Notes: generated from the letters alone by a model not told the origin. A stretch of DNA of 64,000 nucleotides from Gammaproteobacteria bacterium UBA7803 (GCA_002480525.1 DLCH01000006.1:117942-181941), one strand, 5' to 3'. Counted from the stretch's first letter, positions 8,363 to 17,301 are shown. A program made the numbers and translations.

Positions 8363-9384
8363 GCAGCCCCCTGCGCGTATGGCGGCAATGGCCCGCCGGG
8401 CTGGAAACGGTGCCGGCCGGGGCCCTGCTCGAACGCCTCGGCGGCCCGACGCTGCTGCACCTGTCCGGTGCGGCCGACCCGCCCGTGTTCCTGTCGGTGC
8501 TGCTTCACGGCAACGAGACCTCCGGCTGGGACGGGCTGCGCCGGCTGATCGCGGACACGATCGGTCGTGGCGTCCCCCTGCCCCGCAGCCTGATCGTGTT
8601 CGTCGGCAACGTCCGCGCAGCCGCTGCCGGCGTGCGCACGCTGCCGGAGCAGAACGACTTCAACCGGATCTGGCGCGGTTCCGCCGGCGTCGACGGCGCC
8701 CTAGCCAACGCCGTGCTGACCGAGCTCGACGGCCGACGGCTGTTCGCCGCCGTGGACCTGCACAACAACACCGGCCAGAACCCGCACTACGCGGTGCTGA
8801 CCCAGCTCGCGCCGGACAACTACGGGCTGGCCTACCTGTTCGACGACCAGGCGGTCTACATCCGCGAGCCGGACACGGTCATGACCCGGGTGTTCGACGG
8901 GCGCTGTCCCGCCGTGACCCTCGAACTCGGCCCGGTGGGCGATCCGCGCTGCGCGGACCGCGCGTACGACTTTCTCTCCAGAATGCTCACCCTGGACCGC
9001 ATCCCGCCGTCCGACCGGGCGCGCCTGCGGGTCTACCGCACCGAGGCCCGCGTGCACGTGCCGGACGACGTGGCCTTCTCGTTCGCCGGCGACGGCCTGG
9101 ACACGCCGCTGGTGCTGACCGGCGGCCTCGAAGCCGTGAACTTCCACGAACTCCCTGCCGGCACCGAATTCGCCGCCACGGTGCTGCCCGCCGCCCGGGC
9201 CCTGGACGTCCGCGACGTCGGCCACGCGCCGGCGACAGGGCGCTACTTCGAGTCCCGCGGCGGCCGGCTGGTCCTGCGGGAGGCCGTGATCCCGGCCATG
9301 TACACGGTGGATCCCGCGGTCGTCCGGCAGGACTGCCTGTGCTACTTCATGACGCGAATGGCGCCGGAGGCGCTCAGCGGGTGA
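8359..9384 (+). CDS. M14-type succinylglutamate desuccinylase/aspartoacylase-like protein
   Basis: 341-residue zinc hydrolase of the AstE/AspA branch of the M14 carboxypeptidase fold. The metal motif HGNE is seen in LLHGNETSGW, the second zinc ligand in DLHNNTG, and the catalytic region in VTLELGPVG. These enzymes hydrolyse N-acyl amino acids. The GTG start (8359-8361) overlaps the TGA of the GCS2 ligase by three bases, so it is read as a coupled pair. The C-terminus overlaps the convergent rlmD gene by 11 bases. One reading is that the ligase makes, and the hydrolase processes, an amino-acid amide; this is inference. Confidence 0.82.
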   Translation: MSSPLRVWRQWPAGLETVPAGALLERLGGPTLLHLSGAADPPVFLSVLLHGNETSGWDGLRRLIADTIGRGVPLPRSLIVFVGNVRAAAAGVRTLPEQNDFNRIWRGSAGVDGALANAVLTELDGRRLFAAVDLHNNTGQNPHYAVLTQLAPDNYGLAYLFDDQAVYIREPDTVMTRVFDGRCPAVTLELGPVGDPRCADRAYDFLSRMLTLDRIPPSDRARLRVYRTEARVHVPDDVAFSFAGDGLDTPLVLTGGLEAVNFHELPAGTEFAATVLPAARALDVRDVGHAPATGRYFESRGGRLVLREAVIPAMYTVDPAVVRQDCLCYFMTRMAPEALSG

Positions 9385-10726
9385 ACAGCGCCATGGCCTC
9401 GATGTGGGCCGTCTGCGGAAACATGTCGACGGCCGCCAGCCGCTCGAGACGGTACCCTGCGCCCGCCAGGACGGCGGCGTCCCGGGTCAGCGTGGCCGGC
9501 GCGCAGGAAACGTAGGCCACCACAGGCACCGGACGGGCCGCGAGCGCCGCCGCCAGCGCCGCTGCTCCGGTGCGCGGCGGATCGAGCAGTACCGCGTCGA
9601 CGCCATCGGGCAGGCCGGCGTCGGCGTCCAGATCCCGAACCGAGAAGCGGGCGCGGTCGTCCAGCCCCAGGTCGGCCGCGTTGCGCCGCGCCCGGTCGAC
9701 CAGCGCGGCATCCCCTTCGTAGCCTTCGACCGCCAGGCCGGCGGCCGCCAGCGGCAGGGCGAAGTTGCCGAGCCCGCAGAACGCATCGACGACCCGCCGA
9801 ACGCCGTCGCCGGACAGCCACTCGACCACCCGCCGGACCATGGCCCGGTTCACCGCCGCGTTGCCCTGCAGAAAGTCGCCGGGCTCGAAGGTCAGGCGCA
9901 GGCCGGACTCCGGCAGCAGGTAGCCGGGCGCCTGGGGCTCCGGCCGATACACGCACTCAGCGCGCTGATCCGCCAAACCCAGATAGAGGTAGGCGCCTTC
10001 CGCGGCCGCGAACCCGGCGACGCGCGCGCGGTCCTCCGCTGCCAGCGCCTCCACCAGGTGCAGGTACAGCACCGGCCATGGGCGGCCATCGCCGGATTCG
10101 GACACCGTCAGCTCGACATGGCCGAGCTGCCGCGGCCGCCGCAACGATGCGAGCACCGGCTGCAGCCGCCCCGGCAGGCTCGCCAGCACGGGATCCAGCA
10201 CCGGGCACGCCGCCAGCGCCACGATCTCGCGGCTGCCCGCCTGGCGGAACCCCAGCCGGGGCGCCCCGCGCCGGGGCACGTGCCAGGCCAGGCGGGCCCG
10301 GCGCCGGTAGCCGAACGGCGGCGATCGCAGCGGCGCCTCGGGCACCGCGGGCTCGAGCCCGGCGGTGCGGGACATCAGCTCGCGCAGCACCGCGGTCTTG
10401 TGATCGAGCTGGGCGTCGTGATCGAGATGCTGCAGGTCGCAGCCGCCGCAGCGCTCCACGATGGGACACGCCGGCGTCACCCGACGGGGCGAGGCCTCCA
10501 CGACGTCGAGCAGGCGATACTCGTCGAACCGGCGGTGGCGTTCGACGAGGCGCGCTTCGATGCTCTCGCCGGGCAGCGCGCCGGCCACGAAACCGACCTT
10601 GCCGCCGGGCCGCACGACGCCGCGGCCTTCGTGGCTGAGGCGTTCCACGACCAGGCGGACGGACTCGGAGGATGACGGCTTGGCGTGGCGCAACGTGCGG
10701 GTCCAGGAATCGACCCGGCGCAGCAT
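9374..10726 (-). CDS. rlmD: 23S rRNA (uracil-C5)-methyltransferase RlmD
   Basis: 450-residue SAM-dependent m5U methyltransferase (COG2265), probably RlmD, which modifies U1939 of 23S rRNA. A TRAM RNA-binding domain covers about 22-80. The Fe-S cysteines lie in CPIVERCGGC (C87, C93, C96), with a fourth in ALAACP. The SAM fold contains VVDAFCGLGNFALPLA, followed by LLDPPRTGA and the catalytic cysteine in VSCAPATLTRD. The ATG at 10726 is preferred over 10816, because the extra 30 residues are Arg/Cys-rich and do not look conserved. RlmC or TrmA are less likely given the TRAM domain. Confidence 0.9.
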   Translation of the reverse strand: MLRRVDSWTRTLRHAKPSSSESVRLVVERLSHEGRGVVRPGGKVGFVAGALPGESIEARLVERHRRFDEYRLLDVVEASPRRVTPACPIVERCGGCDLQHLDHDAQLDHKTAVLRELMSRTAGLEPAVPEAPLRSPPFGYRRRARLAWHVPRRGAPRLGFRQAGSREIVALAACPVLDPVLASLPGRLQPVLASLRRPRQLGHVELTVSESGDGRPWPVLYLHLVEALAAEDRARVAGFAAAEGAYLYLGLADQRAECVYRPEPQAPGYLLPESGLRLTFEPGDFLQGNAAVNRAMVRRVVEWLSGDGVRRVVDAFCGLGNFALPLAAAGLAVEGYEGDAALVDRARRNAADLGLDDRARFSVRDLDADAGLPDGVDAVLLDPPRTGAAALAAALAARPVPVVAYVSCAPATLTRDAAVLAGAGYRLERLAAVDMFPQTAHIEAMALFTR

Positions 10727-10814
10727 ACCGACGGCGCCGGCGGCGTAACAGCCGGCGCCGCGACATCGGCGACGGCGTGGGGCACCATGACGACACCGCA
10801 GCCGGCGAGCCGCC

Positions 10815-12191
10815 ATGAACGCGTCTTCCCATCACAACGGCAGCTTCTGGTTCGACGAGCTCGGCATCGACCCGCAGCCGGACCCCGAGCCGCTGCCCGC
10901 GCGCACGGACGTCGCCATCGTCGGCGGCGGCTACACGGGTCTGTGGACGGCCTATTACCTGAAGCGGGCGGAGCCCGGCCTGGACGTCACCGTGTTCGAG
11001 GCCGACGTCGCCGGCTTCGGCGCCAGCGGCCGCAACGGCGGCTGGTGCATGGGCGCCGCGTGGGGCACGGAATCACTGCTGGCGAACCCCGAGACCCGAT
11101 CCCGGGGTCTGGCGCTGCAACGGGCCCTGTTCGACACCGTCGACGAAGTGGGCCGGGTCACCCAGGCCGAGAACATCGATTGCCACTTCGCCCGTGGCGG
11201 CACGCTGCGCATCGCCACCGCGCCATTCATGGTCGAGCGCCATCGCCGGGAGATCGACGAGCTCCATGCCCTGGGTTTCACCGAGCACGACTTTCGCTGG
11301 CTGGATGCGGACACGACGCGGACGCGGCTGAACGTGCCGCGCAACCATGGCGCGATCCACGCCGCGCACTGCGCCGCCATTCAGCCGGCGCGCCTGGTCC
11401 GTGGCCTGGCCGACACGGTCCGGCGGCTCGGCGTCACGATACTCGAAGGCACGCCGGTGACGGCGATCCGGCCGGGCCGGGTGGACACGGCCCGGGGCGC
11501 CGTCGCGGCGGGCCGGATACTGCGCGCGACCGAGGCGTATACCGCGTCGCTGACCGGCCATCGCCGCACCCTGCTGCCCATCTACTCGAAGATGGTCGTC
11601 ACGGCGCCGCTGCCGGACGCGCTCTGGCAGGAGATCGGGCTCGGCAACCGGGAGACCTTCGGCGACGACCGACGCATGGTGATCTACGGCCAGCGCACCC
11701 TCGACGGCCGGCTGGCGTTCGGCGGGCGCGCCGGCTACGAATTCGGCTCCCGGCGCCGGCGCACGCTGCCGCCGGACGATCCGGACTTCGACGGCATCGT
11801 CCGGACGCTGCGGGGCCTGGTGCCGCAGCTTGCGGAAGTGCCCATCACCCACCGCTGGGGCGGCGTGCTGGGCGTGCCCCGCCACTGGCGGCCCTGCGTA
11901 CAGTTCGACCGGCGCTCCGGCCTGGGCTGGGCCGGAGGATACGTCGGCGAGGGCGTCGCGGCCGCCAACCTCGCCGCCCGGATGCTCACGGACCTCGTGC
12001 TGGAGCGGGACTCCGCGCTCACGGCCCTGCCCTGGGTCGACGACGTCCCGCCCCGCTGGGAGCCCGAACCCCTGCGCTGGCTGGGCGTGCGGGCGATCCG
12101 CGCCATCGGTGCGCGCGCGGACTGGATCGAACTGAACCGCCAGCGGCCGTCGCGGTTCTGGGGCGGACTGTTCCAGCGCCTCACCGGGTGA
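10815..12191 (+). CDS. FAD-dependent oxidoreductase (DAO/PuuB-like)
   Basis: 458-residue flavoprotein of the D-amino-acid oxidase family. The FAD dinucleotide fold is at 33-60 with GGGYTG (37-42), preceded by an N-terminal arm SFWFDEL that is typical of gamma-glutamylputrescine oxidase-like proteins. FGASGRNGGW is the second conserved motif, and GYVGEGVAAANLAARML the C-terminal FAD-binding segment. It probably oxidises a secondary or primary amine, or a cyclic amino acid, with O2 or quinone. No membrane anchor. It is divergent from rlmD with 88 bases between starts. Confidence 0.85.
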   Translation: MNASSHHNGSFWFDELGIDPQPDPEPLPARTDVAIVGGGYTGLWTAYYLKRAEPGLDVTVFEADVAGFGASGRNGGWCMGAAWGTESLLANPETRSRGLALQRALFDTVDEVGRVTQAENIDCHFARGGTLRIATAPFMVERHRREIDELHALGFTEHDFRWLDADTTRTRLNVPRNHGAIHAAHCAAIQPARLVRGLADTVRRLGVTILEGTPVTAIRPGRVDTARGAVAAGRILRATEAYTASLTGHRRTLLPIYSKMVVTAPLPDALWQEIGLGNRETFGDDRRMVIYGQRTLDGRLAFGGRAGYEFGSRRRRTLPPDDPDFDGIVRTLRGLVPQLAEVPITHRWGGVLGVPRHWRPCVQFDRRSGLGWAGGYVGEGVAAANLAARMLTDLVLERDSALTALPWVDDVPPRWEPEPLRWLGVRAIRAIGARADWIELNRQRPSRFWGGLFQRLTG

Positions 12192-12256
12192 CTTCCCGGC
12201 GGCACGGCCGCAACTTAGAATAGCTACTTGCCTAGACACGCCCGTGGGAGGGATGC

Positions 12257-12685
12257 GTGTTTCAGACCCGAGTCGTCGACGGGCTGCTGGTCGTCCACAG
12301 GGCCATCACGGCGATCACCATCGACTCCGTACTGCAGGCCACCCGCCGCTGGTTCGAGGACCATCGGTTCGACCCGGCGTTGCCGGTGCTGTGGGATTGT
12401 CGGGATCAGTTCATTCACGCGTCCCTGGCGGATCTGGCGACCATCCACGAGCACCTCGACGGCTACCGCAGCCGTCAACTGCATCGCCGGCGCGGCAGCC
12501 GAAGCGCCGTGCTGGTGTCCAATCTGACCTCCGCCGCGGCCCTGTCGGTGCTCGAGGACAATCACCATCTGATGCCCGACATCCGGGTGTTCCACGACGC
12601 CGACGAAGCCCACGGCTGGCTGGGCGTTCCCAACCCGCCCCTCGACCCGGCAGACTCCGGCGACCGGCCCTGCGCCAGCGCCTGA
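12257..12685 (+). CDS. Small STAS-like protein, unknown function
   Basis: 142-residue protein with alternating beta-strands and helices: VDGLLVVHR, AITIDSVLQATRRW, VLWDCRDQFIHAS and SAVLVSNLTSAAAL. This pattern resembles small SpoIIAA/STAS-like cytosolic proteins seen in proteobacteria. It starts at GTG 12257 with GGAGGG about 5 bases upstream; the overlapping ATG at 12253 is in the frame of the downstream crotonase and is not used here. It has the same overall length and strand pattern as the gene at 13520-13957. Function unknown; it is probably co-transcribed with the following crotonase. Confidence 0.65.
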   Translation: MFQTRVVDGLLVVHRAITAITIDSVLQATRRWFEDHRFDPALPVLWDCRDQFIHASLADLATIHEHLDGYRSRQLHRRRGSRSAVLVSNLTSAAALSVLEDNHHLMPDIRVFHDADEAHGWLGVPNPPLDPADSGDRPCASA

Positions 12686-12735
12686 AGCACCCGACGGCCG
12701 CGCCGGACGACGACCGGGCGGCAAGGAGAACGACC

Positions 12736-13512
12736 ATGACGGACTATCAGACGCTGACCTTCGACGCCCGCGACGGCATCGGCTGGCTCACCCTGAACCG
12801 GCCGGAGCGGCTCAACGCCATGACCAACCGCATGGTGGTGGAAACCCACGACTGTCTCGCCCAAGTCGCCGACCGGACCGACGTGCGCGTGCTGGTGCTG
12901 ACCGGCGCCGGCCGCGGTTTCTGCCCCGGCGCCGATCTCAAGCACTTCTCGGCCGGCGAGGACGACATCGCCACCGAGCCCCGGCATTTCCACGTGCCCG
13001 TGCTGCTGCACGAGATGCCCCAGGTCACCATCGCCGCCGTCAACGGCGCCTGCGCCGGCGCCGGCTTCGGCTGGGCGTGCGCCTGCGACCTGCGGGTCGC
13101 CGCGCGCGGCGCCAGCTTCAACAGCGCCTTTCTGAACGTCGCTTCGGCGGGCGACATGGCCGGGCCCTGGACCCTGCCGCGGCTGGTCGGTGCAGCGCGG
13201 GCCCGGGACCTGTACCTGCTGCCGGACAAATTCGATGCCGACCAGGCGCTCGCCTGGGGACTGGTCACCCGGGTGTTCGAGCCGGACGCGTTCCAGGCGG
13301 AGGTTGCCGCCATCGCGGCGCGCCTGGCCGCCGCCTCACCGCATGCGCTGCGCACCATGAAGCAGAACTTCCTCGATGCCGAGAGGCTGCCGCTCGACCG
13401 TTACGTCGACCTCGAGACCGAGCGGCACATGGAGGTCATGGCCCACGACGACGCCAAAGAGGCGTTCCGGGCCTTCGTGGAGAAGCGGCCGCCGCGATTC
13501 GGCCGGAGCTGA
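12736..13512 (+). CDS. Enoyl-CoA hydratase/isomerase family protein
   Basis: 258-residue crotonase-fold protein, the second in the window. Oxyanion-hole motifs are GAGRGFCPGADLKHF and AAVNGACAGAGFGWACACDLR; the segment SAGDMAGPWTLPRLVG follows. The start at 12736 has AAGGAG 7 bases upstream. Translation upstream of it in the same frame runs through the STAS-like gene and is rejected. It probably hydrates or isomerises an enoyl-CoA in catabolism. It shares only family-level features with the copy at 4407-5204, so it is not a recent duplicate. Confidence 0.9.
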   Translation: MTDYQTLTFDARDGIGWLTLNRPERLNAMTNRMVVETHDCLAQVADRTDVRVLVLTGAGRGFCPGADLKHFSAGEDDIATEPRHFHVPVLLHEMPQVTIAAVNGACAGAGFGWACACDLRVAARGASFNSAFLNVASAGDMAGPWTLPRLVGAARARDLYLLPDKFDADQALAWGLVTRVFEPDAFQAEVAAIAARLAAASPHALRTMKQNFLDAERLPLDRYVDLETERHMEVMAHDDAKEAFRAFVEKRPPRFGRS

Positions 13513-13519
13513 TCGAACC

Positions 13520-13957
13520 TCAGCATCCATCGACGACTCGCAGGGTTTCGCCACGCTCGCCGTTCAGGATGCCGTCGAGCACGTCCGTCGTGACCCCGAG
13601 CAGCGATGCCGCCTCCTCGATGGTTTCGACGAACTGAAAACGGCCCGACGCCCCTTCCTTCACCGAGGCATACATCCTGGCCAGGGAAAACGCTATCGGA
13701 TCGGGCACCAGATACACTCTGCGTGCTCCCGGGGCGAATGCGGCCTGAAGCATGGCGAACTGCCTCAGTTCCACAGGTGTCAGTCGAATCGATGCGGTAT
13801 CGCGACACAACACGAACTGGCTGAGATCATGCCTCACCTCGGGCGGCAGTTGCAGAATCGTCTGTCTGCACGCCATGACTTCATCTATGGTGACGACCCC
13901 GAAAACGTCATAGACGATCAGATCGTCGTCGGACGATTGCAGAACGCGAACGCTCAT
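13520..13957 (-). CDS. STAS-like protein co-translated with a hybrid kinase
   Basis: 145-residue cytosolic protein starting MSVRVLQ. Predicted pattern: strands in DLIVYDVFGVV, helix IDEVMACRQTIL, strand QFVLCRDTASIRL, helix VELRQFAMLQAAF, strand RRVYLVPDP, helix ALARMYASVKE-like, with a C-terminal TIEEAASLLGV segment. This resembles small STAS/SpoIIAA-like proteins. Its ATG overlaps the stop of the hybrid histidine kinase by 4 bases (ATGA, 13954-13957), so both are made together, and it may be a partner or output of that kinase. Homology to the protein at 12257 is suspected but not proven. Confidence 0.65.
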   Translation of the reverse strand: MSVRVLQSSDDDLIVYDVFGVVTIDEVMACRQTILQLPPEVRHDLSQFVLCRDTASIRLTPVELRQFAMLQAAFAPGARRVYLVPDPIAFSLARMYASVKEGASGRFQFVETIEEAASLLGVTTDVLDGILNGERGETLRVVDGC

Positions 13958-15543
13958 GCCCGGCCCGTCAGCGAGTCGACGACGTCGACCAGCTCCGAGG
14001 GGGAGATCGGCTTCTGCGCGAACCCGAATCCTTCGGAGGAAGCAGGAAGCTGCGGCGCGTCGCCTCCATTCCCCGAAAGAACCAGCACGGCCAGCCGGGG
14101 ATTGGTCGCGCGCAGGCGTTTCACGAAGTCCATACCGCCCATACCGGGCGCCAGCAGATCCGCAATCAGCAACTGAACCGAGTTGAGGCCGCTCCAGACC
14201 AGGGCCTGGTGCGTCGACGAGAACGCGGCCACGTCATGGCCCGCCTCCGTGAGCACCCGGGTCATCAGCGCGCGAAGCTGATCGTCGTCTTCCAACAGCA
14301 GCACCGATTTGGGGCGTTCACTCCGCCCAGCGCGGGACCCGGTCGACTCGAGCCTCTCCGCGCGCCCATCGGCCGCATGGTGGTAGACATGAAAAACGGT
14401 GCCCTGGCCCGGCCGTGAGTCGAACGCGACGAACCCGCCCGCCTGATCGACGATGTCCTTCACGGTGGACAGCCCCAGGCCCGTGCCCTTCCCTTCCGGT
14501 TTCGTCGTGAGAAACGGCTCGAAAACCAGGGGTTGCAGCGCCTCGTCGATGCCCGAACCGGTGTCCGCCACGTCGATGACCACCCAGGTACCCGCCGGTA
14601 CGCCCGTGCCCGGATCCGTTGCAACCAGGCGTTGCTGCCGGGTGGTGATCGTCAACCGGCCGCCCGCCGGCATGGCGTCCGACGCATTGACAGCCAGATT
14701 CATCAACACCTGATCGAGGCCGACGGGATCCAGGCGCACGCTGTCGAGCTGATCCTGGAGACGCAGCTCGAACTCGATGTCCGGACTGAGCAACGACCGA
14801 ATGAGTTCTGCGGTCCGTCGAACCTGCTCGTTCAGGTCGACGGGCTCCACGGAGCCGGGTCTCTTTCTTCCGAACGCGAGCAGCTTTCCGACCAGTGCGG
14901 CTGCTCGTTCGCTCGCCATCCTGACCTGCGTCAGTGAACGGTCGACATCGTCGCGGCGCTCCGATGCGAGGGCGAGATCCGTATACCCCATGATGGCCAT
15001 GAGCTGATTGTTGAAGTCGTGGGCGACCCGCGCGGTCATCATCGCGAGGGCTTCCAGCTTCTGGGAGTGGCGGAGCTCCCGTTCCAGCTCGAGCCGCCTG
15101 GAGATGTCCCGGCAGATCATGGAGCTGCCGATTCGGTCTCCTTGGTCGTTGAACACTGGCGAGAGCGTGATCGACACGCTGCACAGGGTGCCGTCCTTCG
15201 CCAGCCGCTCGGTCTCGAAGCCGACCACGGATTCGCCCCGACGGACCGCAGCGACGTTGGCTTCCGCCTCGGCGCGCTTGTGCTCCGGCCAGATGATCGA
15301 AATGGGCTGGCCGACAGCCTCATTGGCGCTGTACTTGAAGAGCGCTTCAGCGGCCTTGTTCCAGATCAGAATGCGCGCGTCCGAGTCTACGCCGATGATG
15401 GCGTCGGCAGACGACTCGACGAGCACGGCGAATCGCGCCGCGCCTTCGATGTTGTCACGGTTGGTCACTGCCGCAGGCCCCTTCGCATCTGACCACCCGC
15501 CAAGGTTGGCGACGAACCCGACCGAGGGTTCCGATGGGGCCAT
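13954..15543 (-). CDS. Cytoplasmic PAS hybrid histidine kinase with receiver
   Basis: About 529 residues from the ATG at 15543. A PAS domain spans roughly 36-150 (FAVLVESSADAIIGVD, PAC end SSMICRDISRR). The dimerisation helix follows with the phospho-acceptor in VAHDFNNQ (H175). The ATPase domain has MNLAVNASDAMP, DTGSGID and GTGLGLSTVKDIV. A C-terminal receiver domain (about 405-527) has LLLEDDD and acceptor Asp in LLIADLLAP, and the conserved lysine in AQKP. No membrane segments, so it senses a cytoplasmic cue. Starts further upstream (to 15672) would overlap the acyl-CoA dehydrogenase terminator and are rejected. The exact ATG (15543 or 15564) is uncertain. Confidence 0.85.
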   Translation of the reverse strand: MAPSEPSVGFVANLGGWSDAKGPAAVTNRDNIEGAARFAVLVESSADAIIGVDSDARILIWNKAAEALFKYSANEAVGQPISIIWPEHKRAEAEANVAAVRRGESVVGFETERLAKDGTLCSVSITLSPVFNDQGDRIGSSMICRDISRRLELERELRHSQKLEALAMMTARVAHDFNNQLMAIMGYTDLALASERRDDVDRSLTQVRMASERAAALVGKLLAFGRKRPGSVEPVDLNEQVRRTAELIRSLLSPDIEFELRLQDQLDSVRLDPVGLDQVLMNLAVNASDAMPAGGRLTITTRQQRLVATDPGTGVPAGTWVVIDVADTGSGIDEALQPLVFEPFLTTKPEGKGTGLGLSTVKDIVDQAGGFVAFDSRPGQGTVFHVYHHAADGRAERLESTGSRAGRSERPKSVLLLEDDDQLRALMTRVLTEAGHDVAAFSSTHQALVWSGLNSVQLLIADLLAPGMGGMDFVKRLRATNPRLAVLVLSGNGGDAPQLPASSEGFGFAQKPISPSELVDVVDSLTGRA

Positions 15544-15640
15544 GATAGCCGGAGAACCTGGCATTCGGCAGCCCAGTTGCCCCCAAAGCCGGTGAACGCC
15601 CGCACGGCCCGGGACGACGCCTGGTCCATGCCCACGCCCG

Positions 15641-15670
15641 AAAAGGAGCACCCGGAACGCCAGGTGCTCC
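15641..15670 (-). terminator. Rho-independent terminator of acyl-CoA dehydrogenase gene
   Basis: Read on the minus strand: GGAGCACC stem (15670-15663), 10-base loop, GGTGCTCC (15652-15645), then TTTT (15644-15641). The perfect 8-bp stem plus T run lies 30 bases beyond the stop codon at 15700. It is one of the few canonical terminators in the window. Confidence 0.8.
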
Positions 15671-15699
15671 ATTCGGCCGCTTCGGCTGACGACCAGCGC

Positions 15700-16956
15700 T
15701 CAACGCGCCGGTATGTCGTAGTACCGCGCGAAATCCGCCGGATCGTGATTGCGCAGCTCCGTCTTCGCGATGCCCGGCAGGTGTACTTCACTGGGCCCGT
15801 CGGCAATGCTCAGATGCATGCCCAGCCCGAACAGCGATGCGAGCGGTGTCTGGTTGGACACCCCCATGGCGCCATGCACGCGCAGCGCACGTTCGGAGAC
15901 GTTCTGCAGCAGCTCGGTGCCGACGATCTTGAGCATGCTGATTTCCTGGCGCGCCCCTTTCGGGCCCTTCTCGTCCAGCGCGCGGGCGGTATGCAGGCAC
16001 AGCAGCCTGGCCTGGTCGATCTCGATCCGGGAGCGGCCGATGTCGTTGGCCACGCTGCCGTGCTCGTGCAGGTATTTGCCGAAGGCGAAGCGCTCCTTGG
16101 CCCGGGAGATCATCAGGCCGAGGGCGACCTCGGCCATCCCGACGCAGCGCATCCCGTAGTGGATGCGGCCGGGTCCCATGCGTTTCTGCATGATGGCGAA
16201 GCCCTCGCCCGGCTCGCCGAGCAGGTTCTCGGCGGGCACGCGAACGTTGTCCAGCAGAATCTCGGGATGGCCGCCGGTGTGGTAGGCGTTCATCACGGTC
16301 GTGTCCTGCAGAATCTGGACGCCGGGGGTGTCCATCGGAATGATGATGACGCCGTGCTGCCTGTGCCGGTTGGGATTCTCCGGGTTGGTCTTGCCCATGA
16401 GGATCATGAACCGGCACTTCGGATGCATGGACAGTGATATGAACCACTTGCGGCCGTTCACCACGTAGTCGTCGCCGTCGCGCACGATGGTGGTCTGGTA
16501 GTTGGTGGCGTCCGACGACGCGACTTCCGGTTCCGTCGCGGCGAAACAGGAGTAGCACTCGCCCTCCAGCAGCGGCAGCAGCCACTTCTGCCGCTGCGCC
16601 TCGTTGGCCGCCGCGCCGAGCAGTTCCATGTTGCCGGTGACCGGCGCATGACAGTTGAACACCTCCGGCGCCCAGGGCAGCTTGGCCATCTCTTCGAAGA
16701 TGGGAGCGAACTCGAAGTTGCTGAGCCCGGTGCCGGGTTCGTCCTCCCGCAGGTGGGGAAAGAACAGATTCCACAGGCCCTGTTCCTTGGCCATGGCCCG
16801 CAGATCGTCGACGAAGGCCAGCGCCTCCGCATCATTGCGCCGATCGCTGTGGGCAACGTCCTGGTACTGCTTGTTCATCGGGTAGACGTGCCGGTTCAGG
16901 AAATCCACGACTCTGTCTTTGATTTCGAGGGATCTTTCGGTCTGTGGGAACAACAT
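15700..16956 (-). CDS. Acyl-CoA dehydrogenase family protein
   Basis: 418-residue FAD enzyme that introduces the alpha-beta double bond into acyl-CoA. The start MLFPQTERS has AGGAAGG 6 bases upstream; upstream extension is Arg-rich and rejected. CFAATEPEVASSDATN is the substrate/FAD loop, RFAFGKYLHEHGSVA and RVHGAMGVSNQTPLA are typical C-terminal domain motifs, and the end carries DGPSEVHLPGIAKTEL where the catalytic base usually sits. The size and the motifs LSMHPKCRFMILMG and HRQHGVIIIPMDTPGV resemble the ACAD10/11-like group. A clear terminator follows. Confidence 0.92.
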   Translation of the reverse strand: MLFPQTERSLEIKDRVVDFLNRHVYPMNKQYQDVAHSDRRNDAEALAFVDDLRAMAKEQGLWNLFFPHLREDEPGTGLSNFEFAPIFEEMAKLPWAPEVFNCHAPVTGNMELLGAAANEAQRQKWLLPLLEGECYSCFAATEPEVASSDATNYQTTIVRDGDDYVVNGRKWFISLSMHPKCRFMILMGKTNPENPNRHRQHGVIIIPMDTPGVQILQDTTVMNAYHTGGHPEILLDNVRVPAENLLGEPGEGFAIMQKRMGPGRIHYGMRCVGMAEVALGLMISRAKERFAFGKYLHEHGSVANDIGRSRIEIDQARLLCLHTARALDEKGPKGARQEISMLKIVGTELLQNVSERALRVHGAMGVSNQTPLASLFGLGMHLSIADGPSEVHLPGIAKTELRNHDPADFARYYDIPAR

Positions 16957-17253
16957 AGGGCCTTCCTGCTTTTCCTGGTGAAACTCCGTGCGTCGCGGAG
17001 GGATCGGCCTCGGGACGGCGGGGCGTTTCCCGACGGTCGATCGGCCATCGGCGCTCCATGAGGGTCGCTCCGCAGCGCGCCGGCCTGCGTTTCGCCGGCT
17101 TGCTGATGACGGCATTGAACCAGATGCCGCGCAGGAACTCCTGCTCGACGGTCGACCACGTGGCGAACCGCCTCGTGGCGTAACAGACCGCGGTGCTCCG
17201 GAATGTCGGCCACGGGACGTGGCTGCGATGACATGAGGTGGAAAGAAGGAAGT
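16957..17253. other. Intergenic region with no convincing gene
   Basis: About 300 bases between the acyl-CoA dehydrogenase start and the truncated tRNA-Ala copy. It must hold the acyl-CoA dehydrogenase promoter, but I see no clear -35/-10 pair. On the minus strand one frame at about 17090-17200 reads protein-like (TWSTVEQEFLRGIWFNAVIS) without a start or proper length; it may be a decayed gene fragment. Confidence 0.4.
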
Positions 17254-17301
17254 TGGTGGAGCCAGACGGGATCGAACCGTCGACCTCTACAATGCCATTG
17301 T
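17254..17301 (-). repeat. Truncated tRNA-Ala copy, 48-bp direct repeat (att-like)
   Basis: These 48 bases are identical to 18542-18589, the 3' 48 bases of the intact tRNA-Ala(GGC), including encoded CCA, T-arm, variable loop and anticodon arm up to the anticodon stem. Identity ends exactly at 17302 (C versus A). The 5' half of a tRNA is missing, so this is not a functional tRNA. It is the expected product of integration at a tRNA 3' end: one junction keeps a whole tRNA, the other a 3' fragment. Confidence 0.92.

Noticed and set aside
15544..15672. Longer start of the hybrid kinase (up to 15672)
   Set aside because: It would begin inside the terminator of the upstream acyl-CoA dehydrogenase gene and adds residues without homology-like character.
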